Below are positions 10,101 through 23,700 of a stretch of DNA of 58,406 nt, in pieces; position 1 is the first letter of the stretch; the number at the start of each line of letters is the position of its first letter. The position numbers were made by a program, and so were the translations under genes. The notes under the pieces are model-generated. The model saw only the letters and a program-made list of their open reading frames with translations, was not told the origin of the DNA and did no database searches. The DNA comes from Diphasiastrum complanatum (lineage: Eukaryota; Streptophyta; Lycopodiopsida; Lycopodiales; Lycopodiaceae), in contig MU833290.1 in the NCBI GenBank assembly GCA_029204225.1, positions 1 to 58,406 of the forward strand, in the 5' to 3' direction.

Positions 10101-11265
10101 TTGTTGATTTTTAAACGTCTGTTTACCATTTCTTGTGGAGGTGTGGATCTTCTCTCTACGGTTTCTTCTGCACCTGCAGCTTTTCTTGGGAGCTGGGCTC
10201 TTGTTCTCGGTTCCTTTCTGGCTTTCGCCCTCTCTTGGCGGATTGCATTGCTCATGTGGATAGCGGTTCTCTGCCTTTCCAGCACCTCCTCATCGCTGCG
10301 CGAGAGCTCCTCCCCCTCTCTGCCCAGGCTTGTCTTCCTCCTTTTGAGCAACTGCTCACTTTCAGTTCAGATCACCTGCAAGAGACCCTCTTGGAGCGCG
10401 TGCACAAGCATACCCTTTCCAGCATGCTCTCTGAGGCTCCTTCGGCGTTGCATCGAGCTCGGCTTCTTTCTTGTGCGGGTCCTGGTGCCGGGGCTTGGCT
10501 GTCAGCTCGGCCTGTTATTCCTTCCTTCCGGTTGTCTTCGGCCATCTTCACCACTGCTCTTCGTCTTTGTTTGGGGCTTCCTCATCCTTCGGTCTTGGAT
10601 CTCTCCAGGTGTGTTTGTGGTCACCCTATTGATGCTCGCTATCCACCTCCTCCGCTGTCCTTCTGGGAGTGAGCGCACAGCTACGCATGATGTTGTCAGA
10701 GATGCAGCGGCCGCTATAGCCAGAGATGGAGGATTCCATGTCCTCAGAGAGCAGTCTCATGTCCTTCCTTCTTCCGCGTCCCACTCTTCCCGCAAGTGTG
10801 TTGACATTGTCCTCTCTCGGGATGGGCTTCGTACTTTGGCAGATGTTGTTGTTGTTGATCCCACGCGTGGTGACCTATTGCCTCGCTCTGTCTTCACACC
10901 AGGAGAAGCGGCAGGCGTGGCAGCACAAGAGAAGGAAAAAAACTACTCCGACAGGCACCCCATTGATGCTTTCTTCCCTTGGCTATTGAGACTATGGCAC
11001 CTTGCATCGACGCTTTGAGGATTTTCTTCGCATGTGTTCTCATCAGACGACAGAGCGTCAAGGTATTCCTGGTTCTATTCTTGTGGCTTCTTTCAAAAAA
11101 CGTGTTTCCATTGCCCTGCAACGTGCTCAGGCCCTATCTATTCTGCAACGGGCGACGGTGGCTGGGTCTGCTACATCTCATCTCCCTTCATTAGCCGACT
11201 CACCACCTCTTCACTTTTCTGATCTGTTGCAATTTGTTGGCAGACTTCCACGGCCATCATCATAG
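10101..11265 (+). pseudogene. Retroelement C-terminal zinc-finger / nuclease-like tail (broken)
   Basis: Three overlapping plus-strand frames make up one family. A first part (10133-10672) has SCAGPGAGAWLSARP and a Cys/His cluster around RCVCGHPID. A second part (to 11018) has RTATHDVVRDAAAAIARDGG, then VDIVLSRDG and LADVVVVDPTRGDLL. A third part (11002-11265) has FKKRVSIALQRAQALSIL. This layout recalls the region after the reverse transcriptase in some retroelements, where a CxC...H...H finger precedes a restriction-like PD-(D/E)XK fold (here D in VDIV, then DVVVVDP, then K in QEKEKNY). The family assignment is from memory and uncertain. At least two frameshifts make it non-functional, and no reverse transcriptase lies upstream. 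Confidence 0.5.
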
Positions 11266-11714
11266 TTTATGCACTTTTATTTTTACTGCCAGGATTTGGA
11301 TTAATCTTAACTTTACTGCAAGCTTCGCTCTTGTTTGAGCCTACTTTTGTTTAAACTTCCCCTTCGGGATGTATATATCTTTTTCATCAATGAACCTACT
11401 ACTTTTTCCTATGAATAAATGCACCAGGGTGTTCCTACTCACTTTTCAAGACCATTATGCAAAGCAAATATAACAAGTTTTAGTATGAAATGAGACTTCA
11501 AATTATGTCTTTTCATTTATGTATTGAGACAATGTAAATATAGCACCCAAAATTCTAACACATGGAAACTAGCTAGTCACTTGGAGAAGTAGATATGAAG
11601 TACATAACATGACTTGAGCTCTAGGAAATTCCTTAATAAAGATTATAAACCTCAAGAAAGGTGCGAGGCTCAATCAATTCAGGCCTTCTTTTTTTAATCA
11701 TTTTGACGGATCCT

Positions 11715-11768
<54 letters not shown>

Positions 11769-12712
11769 AAAATTTTCAAACTTAATTTGGCCCTTACTTG
11801 GTCCAAAAAGACTCTTCTAGCTAGAGTTATCAATTTGTATGAAGCCTTTAGCTATTTTCCAAAGTCTGAAATAAAACTTTTAAGCAAAGTTGCCTTCAAA
11901 ATGAAATTCACTGGTCGAACATTTTCAACACAAATCATTTTGAAATTTCTTAGTAAAGAATCTTCAAATTTTTATATGAAGTTTGGGGGCCAACATGTTT
12001 ATTGTCTAATTGAGGAGAGTTCAAATCCTATGGTGCACAACATTCTATGTGCTGATGCATAATTCGTACAAATAGTGTGCACTTCCAAGCTCTACATTGT
12101 CACCTCACTTGGGTGTGCGCGAGCTCTCTTGAGGCTTTTTTTCTTCTTCTTTTAGAAAAGAGAAGTAGCTATAGTGGAAGATCCATCCATTCCACGAAAC
12201 TTTAGTGAAACAACTATCCATAACCTTTGAGCATCAACAAAATCTTGTAGGAAACTCCCTCTGGCCTCTTGTAGTGATGAAAATGGTGAAGCATAAGGAA
12301 AGATCCAACATTTCCCCATCAAGGTGCAACTGTTATCATAGCCGTTTGACAGTGATCTTGTCTCAATCAAGCAACTTTGCTTGGCAATTTACAACCATTT
12401 TCATCTCCTATGGAGAAAGATCCATGGTTCTTTTATTGCCAAAACCATGGCTATGGAGCTTTTTCTAAGAAAGCGTCTTGCATGGTGATTGAGATAGCAT
12501 ATGTGGCTTCTCTATACTCTTTCTTTGGACCTCCTATTGGAAAGCCTTCCACATGTACTTATGCCTTACCAAGAAGAATTTCAATCAGGTTCTTACCAAA
12601 TATCGCAACTATAAATTGATTATTCAGCTTATTGGATAGTTTTTCCTCCAACTACAAGTCTCCTCAGAGTCTTCTTTGAATCTAGCACCGTTGCTAGTCA
12701 CTCCCTACTAAG
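11266..12712. other. No gene recognised; contains (CT)n microsatellite 11718-11764
   Basis: A pure CT dinucleotide tract lies at about 11718-11764. The flanking sequence is AT-rich with no recognised coding region. Confidence 0.5.
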
Positions 12713-12724
12713 GCTCTAATACCA
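12713..12724 (-). other. Degenerate tRNA-Met primer site
   Basis: The plus strand gctctaatacca is the complement of TGGTATTAGAGC (one change from the canonical site). It marks a minus-strand LTR-retrotransposon relic whose LTR would lie to the right. No LTR ends were found. Confidence 0.4.
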
Positions 12725-14449
12725 TAAAAATGATCTATCTTAGAGCTTAGCAACCACAATAGCAATCATAACAATCCACCATTGCTTGCATAAGAACAAC
12801 TGCTTGATGCTTTTCAAAGAACTCACAGGCAAGATTGCTGCCAAAAACAAAACTATATACCAGTTAACTATTTTCAAGGCAAATCCATTGCATGGTGGTC
12901 CTATTATGAGACAATTATCCCAAGCTCTAAAATATATTGTGCCCTTTTGTGGCACTTACACAATTTCTAACTAAAGCAGCAAAGTGACTAATTATGATGT
13001 GCTGATAGGATAATTATAGCTTACTACTTTAACACCATGGGTTTGATTTATATATAAGCGAGTTGATGACCAAAGGTTATGCAAGAAAATAAAAAATAAA
13101 GTGAATAACAGCCCAACATTGAAAAAAAACACGGTCGAACAATAAAAGAAACCACGGTCGAACAATCAAAAAGATGAAAAAAAGCAAGAAACACATCTAT
13201 AATTGCCAAATGAAAGCACCAAAGCTATGCCTAGCACGTGGAACAAGTGAAAATTACAGAAAAGGTGTAAACCATGAGAAAGCAATGATAAGAAGGCAGA
13301 ATCAGCTACAAAATTGCAAGAATAAACAAATACTTGAGCAGGACGCCTACTCCTGAACGATAAAGGAATTCAAGTTAGTATATTCTCTCACTCGTACTCC
13401 AATAGCACAATATAGCATACTTCGAAAATAGCTAAGGCAGCCCTATTAAGTTAGGGCATAGAGTTTTCATAGTGTCCAATTAGGGTGGGTAAAATGAATT
13501 TTGAAAGGGAATCATGAGTGAAGCTTTCAAATCACATCGCATGTGGATCTCAAATCACTTTTGTAAGAAAGTTCTAACCAAAGGCATACCCCAACTCATC
13601 CACGTACTGATATAATGGTTGTGCTTGAGAAAAATCCAATGGCCATTGAGGCTAACATTCTCCTGAAAAGCTGTATCAACAATGACAGATTGTGTTTAAT
13701 ATATGAATTAAGGTCCAGAATTGTTAGGAAGGTATTCCATTCATCAACGGTTATCTAGAAGTGAGAATGTGAGAACATGAGCATTAGAATCCTGACAAGT
13801 TTCACATTCATGCAGCAGCAGTGGCCTGAAGAGCAGGGTCTGTAAAGCACCATGGAAATTAAAGATGTTTGATATGCAGACAGTTGGATCATGACATTTA
13901 CAAACATCAGTCTGAGTGTTTGAAACACTGATCAATCATCAATGTCACGTGTTTTCTGAACCATCATCAATGTTAAAGATTATCATGAACCGAAATCTAG
14001 GTACACTACCAAAAAACACGTCAAACCTGATGGACCCACACACAGTCATATACCATGAATTCAATCGTGCATAGCATGGACTACATGCTGCTACATCCTT
14101 GCATCATCAGCACCAAAGCAGATGAAGGTTTATTTCTCTTGATTCAAAGAAACGATGAGGTTAAAGTTCCTAGCAGAACTATAGTGGAAAAAATTGGCAA
14201 ACTTCTTTTGTCGAACACACTTATCATACACTATATAAGTATGTTCTGCTGGAATTGATAACTTTCTTTGCTTGTATCTGCGGTAAAAAAATGGACCCCA
14301 GAAGACAACTTCTCAACAAAGTCACCTTAACCATCTCCAATGCTTAAAAACACTCCCTAGCACAGCAGCTGTTAAAAGGTGATTTTGAAGCAATGTTTGT
14401 TTCTTACAATGGAAAAAATACATGAATCACAAAACTAGGAACCACTCTG
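12725..14449. other. No gene recognised; likely 3' flank of the hydrolase gene
   Basis: Contains a small duplicated phrase, ccacggtcgaacaat, near 13125 and 13154. On the minus strand an AATAAA (tttatt on plus, near 14130) lies about 320 bp past the hydrolase stop codon and could be its poly(A) signal. Confidence 0.35.
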
Positions 14450-14615
14450 TCAGATAAACTGAAGAACCGCCTCTATTAGTTCGCTCTGGTGGAACCTGAA
14501 AGAATGATCTGCCCCATCCACAACTTTCAGCTGATGAGATGGTATTACTTTGTCAAACTCATAAGCATCAGCGACTGGCACTACCATGTCCCATGAACCA
14601 TGCACAGTCAAGACT
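14450..14615 (-). CDS. Hydrolase last exon E (catalytic Asp and His)
   Basis: After the acceptor cattgcag the frame reads [20 protein letters not shown] and then [20 protein letters not shown], ending QFI and TGA at 14450-14452. Relatives have HGSADEVIP and GADHxY here. Both catalytic residues are present. Confidence 0.8.
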
Positions 14616-17600
14616 CTGCAATGACCATTGTTAGAACATTTCCAAGAATTATCCTGCCGAAGTTGCACTGAAATGACCTTCAGTCAAAATTTAAGCCTTT
14701 AGTAAATCTCAAAACTTGAGGATCAGTAATACTGGAAATATGAAGTGGGATTTGATTTTCCTGTTCTAGATTCAGAAATTTAAGCCTTTTATGCTCATAA
14801 TAGTGAAGTCACTCATCATTATGATGTAATATTATTTCAGTTACGGTCCAATGCTTAAGAGAATCCAAAGAAATTTATTCAGAATACTACAACTCTCGAG
14901 CATTTAATTGCCACAAATTGGAGATAACCTGTAGCAACTGGGCGAATTGTTCACAAATGGAGGTTAGTTACTACCATAAAGATAGACAGTTGGTCTTCCA
15001 GTTATTTGTATAGGCTGCCTTGTACTTACTAAGCTGGAATAATAATACAGGCAGCAGCAATAATTACTCAATGCTTCCCAGAATATTTCAGCTGAAAAAT
15101 TAACTGTATCCTGCTTATATAGTAGAGATTAACCTATCACCGCTTCTCTTCAATAGAGCAAAAGAGGGCTTGAAAAAACTCAAAACAGTGCACGCAAATA
15201 CCACAGTTTTTCAGAATGCCTCGTGCCCTCTGAAATGAACTTCCCAGTTATTTGAATTGGCATCATCATATTCATTGCTGTCTAGGGATAGGCTCTGACC
15301 TCTGAGTTGAAAATCAGCTTTTTAGTATATTATGGTACTATTTATGTAATATTGCTTCAAATTACCAGCTACATTCCCCACATGCAGGTTGGATTTAAAG
15401 GGCAAAAGAATCTAATTAAACAGTGAGAACAAATAAAATATGGCCAAATTATGCACGTTACTCAAAGAGATTCATGCTAATCAACTCCAAGCAGTTTTAA
15501 AAAAAATGAGGACAGGTGTCAGGATATGTATACGGAAATGAGTGATGACCTGCAAGACTTGGAGATGGAAAGGCATGCAGTCTTCATATCAGTATTCAGT
15601 CTGTCTTGCAGACTTTCCTTTGTTACTTTATAATCAACATTACCTGCAGACCCATGGTAAACTTCAGATAACCTCATTCAACAACAACACTTCAAACAGC
15701 ATCCAATGAATTTGCCAGCTGCATATCTAGGAACTTTTCTTCAGGACACCTACTCTATATCATTTTCTAATTGAATAGAAATGCCAGCTATAGAAAAAAA
15801 AATTAGCAACCTTGAGCACTTTGGTTACACAATAAGGAACTTTTCCTACATTTAACTTGGCTAAGTGCTATTATTGACCATCAGCTGATCGTTCTACTGA
15901 ACAACGAAGTCATGTATACCCTTACACCCCATGGACAAAAACAGTCGGTGTCTACACCACACTGCTCCCAATGCCATAACGAGGGTACAAAAGAATCTCC
16001 TGAAACCCCTTTGATGCCTCAAAAGTGTAATTCTTCATGATAAAGTTTCTTCTTGTAATGATCTCAATTCATCCTCGTCTCTTCATCTAAGGCCCACATT
16101 TCTTATATTCAGGTCTCCTGTGTAATCTTCATCTCAGTATCTCCAGCTATGAGGTGATATTTCAGCACTTTTCCCTCCGCTGCTCTTCTTAATAACATCA
16201 AATGACACCGTTCCCTTGTGTACCTGGAAGCAATTTCCCTCCTCTCTTTTCTCACAGTTTCCTGGCTCATCTTCTTCAAACTTGAATTAAAATGCTGACC
16301 CTGAACACTGGTTTTTCAAATCAAACGAGCTCAATGCCGTGGTAATTGGACTAAAATTGCACCGGACCCCAGCTATCTATCCATCATATTTAATCCGCAA
16401 TGTGACGTTGCGGGCTAAGAAAGTCATCACCTAGTTGATTGTGTTGATGCGTTGACCAGAGAAAACCAGTTCATCGAATCCATCATGCTCAAACAGTGGC
16501 AGTAAATCCAAAAAAGAACATAGGAAAAATATTCGGTTAAGAATGAAATTTTGGAGGAGAATCCAAGGAAAGGAACATCATAGAGATTTACTAGGATGAC
16601 AAACCCTAAATGAAAGTACCTGAGGATGGCAAGAGCATTACTAAAAATGACTACTGTGTTTCTTCTGGGTTATCTGCTTCTGAAATCAAAGTTTGCAACA
16701 TTCCGTGCATTCTTTGGATCACTTGAACCAAATCTATTTTCTATTTGAGACAGAGGACGTTGCACCAGACCTGATTTATCCCCTACAAACAGAAATCCAA
16801 GCTCCTCGATCTCTTGCATGAAGTTTTCCCCCAGCCGTTCAGCAATCCCTCTTTCCAGGGCAAAGCGGCCACTCATGTTCACTATAACAGGCACTTCTCC
16901 ATATTTGGATGCATAGAGCAGCACAGCATTACCTCCTGCAAGAATTTTTATAAACATAAAGCATTAGCTACCTACATTGCAAACACTGGCAACATGACAG
17001 CTATCTGATGTAAATAACATCCAATTATGTGACCATGCAAGATGATCTATGTCTGGTGTTCTATTTGCACAGGAAATCACACAGTAAATGAGTGTCCTCA
17101 ATTGAAAAAACGAAATATATATCTATATCTATATCTATATATAATATAGACATGAGCGCCCGGGCTAGACGCGGGCATTTTGCGTCCGGCGTCCGGACCC
17201 GGACGCGTCTGACCCCCTTTCCAAACTTTGGGCTATAATTGGCAGCTTCTAGTTTGAATTCATGTAGTTTTGAAATTATCTTTGAGAAAAAAAAAGAAAT
17301 CTTTTGAAATATTTCAAATGTTACTCTTGTTTGGAGATAATTCTCTTTTCAAAACAGTTCTTGCTTAATTTCTATGCTTTCAAACATAACCACATGCCTA
17401 TTCCTTATTACTTTCATATACTCTCCGAACGCGGGGTCAGACGCGTTCATTTTTTTTTTTATCTCTTTTTTTTTTTGGATGCTGGACGCATCCAGCATCC
17501 CGAACGCGGACGCGTTCGGGTCCCAAAACGTGTCTGGGTCCCGGACGGGTATTTAAAAAAAAAAAAAAACTGGCTACGGGGGAAGAGAGAGGGAGATTAG

Positions 17601-17696
17601 GGTTTTGGGAGGGAGGGAGAGAGAGAGAGATTAGGGTTTTGGGAGAGAGAGAGAGATATATATATATATGGAGAGAGAGACATACAGTTTAGGGTT

Positions 17697-17749
<53 letters not shown>

Positions 17750-17922
17750 GAAGAAGAAGCCAATGAGAGGCTGTGGGAGCCTGTGAGAGCCAGTTAGTCG
17801 AGATGCTTGGGCGCACACCGCCTGACGTGAGCGTTTGCCTTGCATCCGTTCGCAATGCAATGTAATGTATGTGTTTAGGGTATGTAATATCTGTAATGAG
17901 CTGAAAATCTAGGGGAGAGAGA

Positions 17923-17969
<47 letters not shown>

Positions 17970-18132
17970 GAAGAAGAAGCCAATGAGAGGCTGTGGGAGC
18001 CTGTGAGAGCCAGTTAGTCGAGATGCTTGGGCGCACACCGCCTGACGTGAGCGTTTGCCTTGCATCCGTTCGCAATGCAATGTAATGTATGTGTTTAGGG
18101 TATGTAATATCTGTAATGAGCTGAAAATCTAG

Positions 18133-18188
<56 letters not shown>

Positions 18189-20707
18189 CATTTACCTGCT
18201 AAAGAGAATATCGAAGTTCCAAAGGACCACCTTGGAGTTTAAAATTGTTTCAGCAGTTTTGTTGCAATTGTTTTCCTCAAGCTATGGAATCGAGGATGCA
18301 CGCCACACAAGCACCTCAAAACATGCAAAAATGTTGACCTTTTGTTTGGTTTAGGCAACCGCGTGAGCTAACAAACAACCAAAAGAAGGATATCAAATAT
18401 ACTGTTGAGCAAGATTCTGATGATGATGAAAAGTACAAGCCTCAGTTAGTCAGGAAGAAAGTTCGAGCTCTTCCATAAGTCTCAAGTGTGACAAAAATAA
18501 AGAAGCGTTTTCACCAGAAATGGCAACAAGCACCTTGAGTTTGCACCCTCATAATCTGCATTTGAAAAATTGTCCACCTTTTTCTTGTGAGGTACATACT
18601 GATCAAGCTATGCTTCACCACATAATTCGCTAGGATAAAATTTTCCAGTGATGTTTGCTATCCTGCCTCTCCTGTCATCCCCAGGCACTGGAAAGACCTT
18701 TTTGACCATTGCTTTCTTACAAATCTTCCTGGCCAAATATCCAAGTGAAAGGGTATTGATCACTGCCCCCAGAAGGCATGCAGCTTCCTTGGGTGTCCGT
18801 AATAAAGAAATGGGTAGTGAAGCCAATTCCTTTACACATGTATGAAGCCCATTAAACTGTAGAGAAGAACGTGGTTAAAAGTTTTTTAGATGAAGGGCAT
18901 TTCCCATGCACAAAGAACACGAGGATACTTCTCCGGGCTCCCAATAATCTTCTGGTCTTGAGAGAGAGAGAGAGTTTAGATATAAGCTCCTTTGCAGTGT
19001 ATGTTTACATTTTTGAATACTCAATTTCAAGACTCTTCCACCAAGCTCATACTTTTCTTAATATGATTGAAGTTCAACATATTTATTCTAATGTAACCCC
19101 TTTTCTTATGATGGCGTTTAGGCTCGAGCTTCCGCACCTCAGATTGTCAGAAATATATATTATACACTCAACTATACCACGACCACCCTTACCCAGGAGA
19201 ATATTATATTTAAAAGTCCCAAAAGATACCTCGATTATCCAAAGCACAGCCCAAATCCTATGTTCTTAACATCTAGAGCAACAACAAGTCCAACTAAACT
19301 GAAGGCAAAATTTGTTTAGGCAAAAAATGTGAATCGGGTTGACCTGAACCTTGGATAACGAATTGTACAAAATGATAATCCCCTAAACCTGAACCTTGGA
19401 TAACGAACCTTGGATAAAGGAGGCTTTGTTAACTGGTATAAAGGAGAAGTTCTAGAAAACTTGCCTGGTATTTGTGACTTCACAATTTTTTTGAAACTTA
19501 TGCCCGGACAGCATAAGGCACTTGGATTACCTGAGAAGACATGTACAAATAATAGAATGAAGCTAGAGGCCTCATTGACAGGGATATGTATTGATCCCTG
19601 TCTGTCCTTAGATTGGTTTGTCATCTAAGGAAAGTAAATTTGGAGGATTCCTGCTGTAGCACGACATGCAATTTCCCGAGCATTCATAATTGGCCAAAAG
19701 CACAAGGTCTTTGTTTATCGCCTTGTGGCAGAAATAAATGCAGAGAAAAAGATTGAGAAGGCTTCAACTCACAAAGAGTGGCTCTCAAAAATTCTTATCC
19801 TGCGATCCGATTATCCCATTCTGTTCTACTGCGCCGTGACAGAATTCATGTTTCCTTTCTGTATTGCTGTTGGAGTTCATCCCAAAACCCTAAACCGATC
19901 TCATCATATACGACATAACATTATGTAGGTCTTGTGGTTCCCTGTGGTGAATGACACAATTTTTCTTATTAATCAGTAAGCATTCATTTCTCCTATTGGC
20001 TCCTACTTGGAGATGGATCTGAACACAAGCAAATATCTGCCAAGACTATGCAGTAGGGAAAATCAAAGGGCATTAGAACAAAGCGTCGAGTCTTGTTGTC
20101 AGATACTGTGTCTCAAAACAGTTTTGAAGAGCTCTTCAATCTTCTTAGGCTAGACAAGCCTGACTTTTTGACAGTGATTCCTAGTTATGCAGCATGTCTT
20201 AGTAGTGAAATTGACTTGATCGATAAAGTTTAGATACAAGCTCCTTTGTAGTGTAATGAGGACGATACAGATTGTATTCCTAAAAGACAAAAGATGAATA
20301 AGCCTGACACAGATGCTTGCTCTTCTGGCCAGAGAGAGAAAGAGATAGCGAGAGCACGAGAGAGAGATTTCTGGTCAAAATTACAAATTGTTTGCTCTTT
20401 CATGCCCGATTATGTGGCATCTCAATTATGGGAGGCATGGGCAGTGGTTAGGTTTGTTGCAAATTTTTTTTGGTACCTTTTTCGTTTTTTTTAACAGGAG
20501 GGGGCAAGTATGTACACTCTCTGATCATTACTTCCATTTTTTTTTTGGGGGGGGGCGTGGTTTCGGCGAGGAAAATTATTTTATCTGTTTTTGGGCATGT
20601 GGGAGCGAGCGGGGAGGGGCCTGTATTTTTTTATAAAATTTGAAAAACGGCGGACACGTCCACCCCCGGACGCACCTCTGGCACGTCCGCGTCCGCGTCC
20701 ACCATCC

Positions 20708-20758
<51 letters not shown>

Positions 20759-23700
20759 TACATATATATATATATGTATGTATCTATAGATACATATATA
20801 TATATATCTAAGGAAGCGGATGGCGGACGCGGACGCGTCCGGAGGTGTCCGATTTCTTTTTTTTTTTTTTTTAAATTTTTTCAAAACAAAATTAAAAAAA
20901 AAAAATTGCGTCCGAACCCCTGATGCATCTGTTTTTTTTTTTCAAAAAAAAAAAATTAAAAAAAAAGAAAAGAAAAAAAAAGAATAGACGCATCCGACCC
21001 CACGTCCGGGGTCGGACGCGTCCGGGTCCGGATGCCGGACGTGGAAGCGGACACGGGCAAAACGGACCGGACCCTCATGTCTAATATATATATAGGTGCA
21101 TGTTGTCCAATGATGCCTATAAGGCATGCAATTTACCATTAAACAATACTTTGGTTGCTTTGAGTCTTTCAAGTTTTGGTGCATTTCTCTAAGTAGGCGC
21201 TAGAATATATATATCAGACATGAGGGTCCGGGCCGTTTTGCCCACGTCCGCGTCCGCGTCCGCGTTCGGCGTCCAGACCCGGACGCGTCCGACCCCCTGA
21301 CGTGGGGTCGGACGCGTCTATTTTTTTTTTTCTTTTTTTCTTTTTTTTAATTCTTCTTTTTTTTGAAAAAAAAAAAAACAGATGTCTCCGGAGTCCGGAC
21401 GCCCCCGGACCGTCCAAGGGTCCGGACGCAATTTTTTTTGGATTTTAATTTCTTTTTAAAAATAATTTTAAAAAATTAAAAAAAAAAAAAAAATAGGACG
21501 CGTCCGGACGCGCACGCACCCCTGGCGCGTCCGCGTCCTTAGATATATATCATGGACGCGCGTCCGCGTCCACGTCAGGACACGGACGCACCAGAGGTGC
21601 GTCCACGTCCGGACGCGTCCAATTTTTTTCAAATTTTTTTTTTTAAAAAAAAAAATACAGGCACCTGCCTACATTGCCCCCCATCCCAAAAGCAAAATAA
21701 AAACAATTTATGGCCCCTATTTTTCCCCCGGAATTAATTATCAGAGGGTGCATGTCACCCACCTGCCCCCTCCTGTTAAAAAATAGGAAAACAGTCCTGA
21801 AAAAATTTCCAAAAGAATTTGCAAAAATATTTGCAACAGACCTAACCACTAGGCCATGCCTCTCATAACCTCAGTATTACTAAACAACCATGGCCAGTGA
21901 GCAGTTCATAAATTATTACGAACCTTCATTGGGAACTAAGCTCCAAAACAGCGGCAAAGAAAGATCTGAGAGTGGTTTCGAGTGAAGGTTTGTATGGCAA
22001 ACATATTACTGCCCCAAGGTTTAGAAGTGAATGCTCGCCAGAGGATTGGGAAAAGGTGAACACTCACCAGAAGAGTGACAAGCTCTCAGGAGCAGAAGTC
22101 TCTGGGGGAAATTAGGGCTCACCAGAGAGTGACAAGCTATACACTACTATGACTCGGTTTAGGGAATTGGTTTTTTCCCGGATGAACTTCAAGAGCTTAC
22201 TAATTAGTTGTGGCACTACTCCAACTTGCTACAATACGATGTCGAAATTTTGCGTACCAGCACGAGGGCTCCGAAACATCTCCCAGTTTTCAGGTCCCGA
22301 TCGAACAAAGTGTCCCTGAAGCCCTGTTTCACGTCGAACTTCGGACGGACGATGCGGCCCGACCGTCGATCGTTTCCTCGTCCTCTTTGTTCCCACAGGT
22401 TCATATCGAGGTTGTCCACTGGCCGAAACAGACGGCACCCGAAACGGATCCCGTTTGGAGAAACGGGGCCATCGGACGGAGAGTTGCAAAACCAGTCCAT
22501 TTCGCTTGACCTAATTGCGCTTCTCTCCAGTCGAAGGGCCATTTTTGACCGAACGATACCCAAATCGAGCCAGGCTCGATCCCTTGGGTTCGTATCGGGA
22601 TCACGAACCTGTGGACTGTATTCCTGGACCGATGATGCGTTCTACACAGTACCATGGCCTATGTGATGAGATAGATTTAGGGTTTAGGGTTTAGGGTCGA
22701 AGTCACGTGGGCAACTAGTCGAAGCATGTCCTGGTAGATGTCCGCCGACACAACGAACGGCTAGAAGGAGGACTTCACGAGAGCCAATGAGAGATAATGG
22801 GGCGACTATCGGAGCTGCAGCTACGTGCCCTCACAGTCCTCGGACCTGCCCCCCCCCCCTGACCGAGCTGGCGTGGGCGAGGAAACGCAACGTTGAGCTT
22901 GTGTAGCTGCTCAAGCATGATGAACTGGTAGGCGAAGCGGGTGCGAGCGGGCTTCTTCAAGTCGAGCCTGCATTGACAAACGAAATGAGAGGCACACATG
23001 AAACGAGCCAAAAAAAAAGAGCATCTTGACGAGCCAAAAAGTAAGTGGCAGCTTACCTGCTGAATGTGCGGAAAAGCGCCGTCATGCGGCGCTTGCGTGT
23101 GACGAAGTCCACGACCGCAAGTGCCCTCGTGAGAATGTCACTGACCCAAGGCAGGCGCCCGATGGAATGCAGGATGAGGTCTAGTGAGTGTGCGGCGCAT
23201 GGCGTCCACACGATGGAGGGGTAGTCTGCCATAAGAAGCTCCCCCGCACCGCGACAGTTGGACGCATTGTCCGTCACAACCTTTCGCGATACATTCACAC
23301 GATCAGTTCACAGCTCGGAAACACATTGCAATTAACGAAAACTACGCAGAACTATTGTATCAACATCAAGCAGCAAATGAGCAAGCAACTAATGAAAGAA
23401 TATTATACCTGGACAACGCGCTGTGGTCCGACCTCCTCTATCGCCGCACGAATGATGTCGTAAATGTTCTCGGTCGAATGCACTCTCCCTGCCTCAGAGG
23501 CGTCGATGCTGCGCAAGAACATGGAGCCGTAACAACTGGAAACAATCACGTTGATGAGTGGACGTCTGCGACGATCAGTCCACCCATCAGCCATGATGGA
23601 ATAGCCGTATCTATCCCAAGCCTTGTGCAGTGCGGCCAGTCTCTCTCTGACTAATGCAACCCAGTCCTGGAGCAAAGGGCCTCGTAGTGCGTCGGCTGTG

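Larger units (their letters stand above)
17147..21083. mobile_element. hAT-like transposon with GC-rich inverted ends, cargo-carrying, non-autonomous
   Basis: The left end tagacatgagcgcccgggc (17147) and right end ggaccctcatgtcta (to 21083) are imperfect inverted repeats. Complementary GC-rich cores (ggacccggacgcgtc and ggacgcgtccgggtccg) extend the match to about 75 bp. The flanks are AT microsatellite (atataata and atatatat), so the 8-bp target duplication is plausible but not decisive. The ends match those of the neighbouring transposase-bearing element at 21215-25131. Inside are a 220-bp tandem duplication, SNF2 remodeler fragments and a long (TA)n tract, but no transposase. It lies in the 9.4-kb hydrolase intron. 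An alternative is two separate fragments that happen to face each other. Confidence 0.55.

Noticed and set aside
11630-11833. Frames with Ser-Leu or Glu-Arg repeats (also at 17631-18080, 24226-25003 and 30389-30670).
   Set aside because: They are translations of (CT)n/(GA)n microsatellites, not genes.
20576-20923. Tyr-Ile repeat frames on both strands.
   Set aside because: Translation of the (TA)n tract inside the hAT-like element.
22677-22697. Interstitial telomere array as evidence of a chromosome fusion.
   Set aside because: Only three heptamers, and GA/TTTAGGG-like strings are common in the surrounding element.
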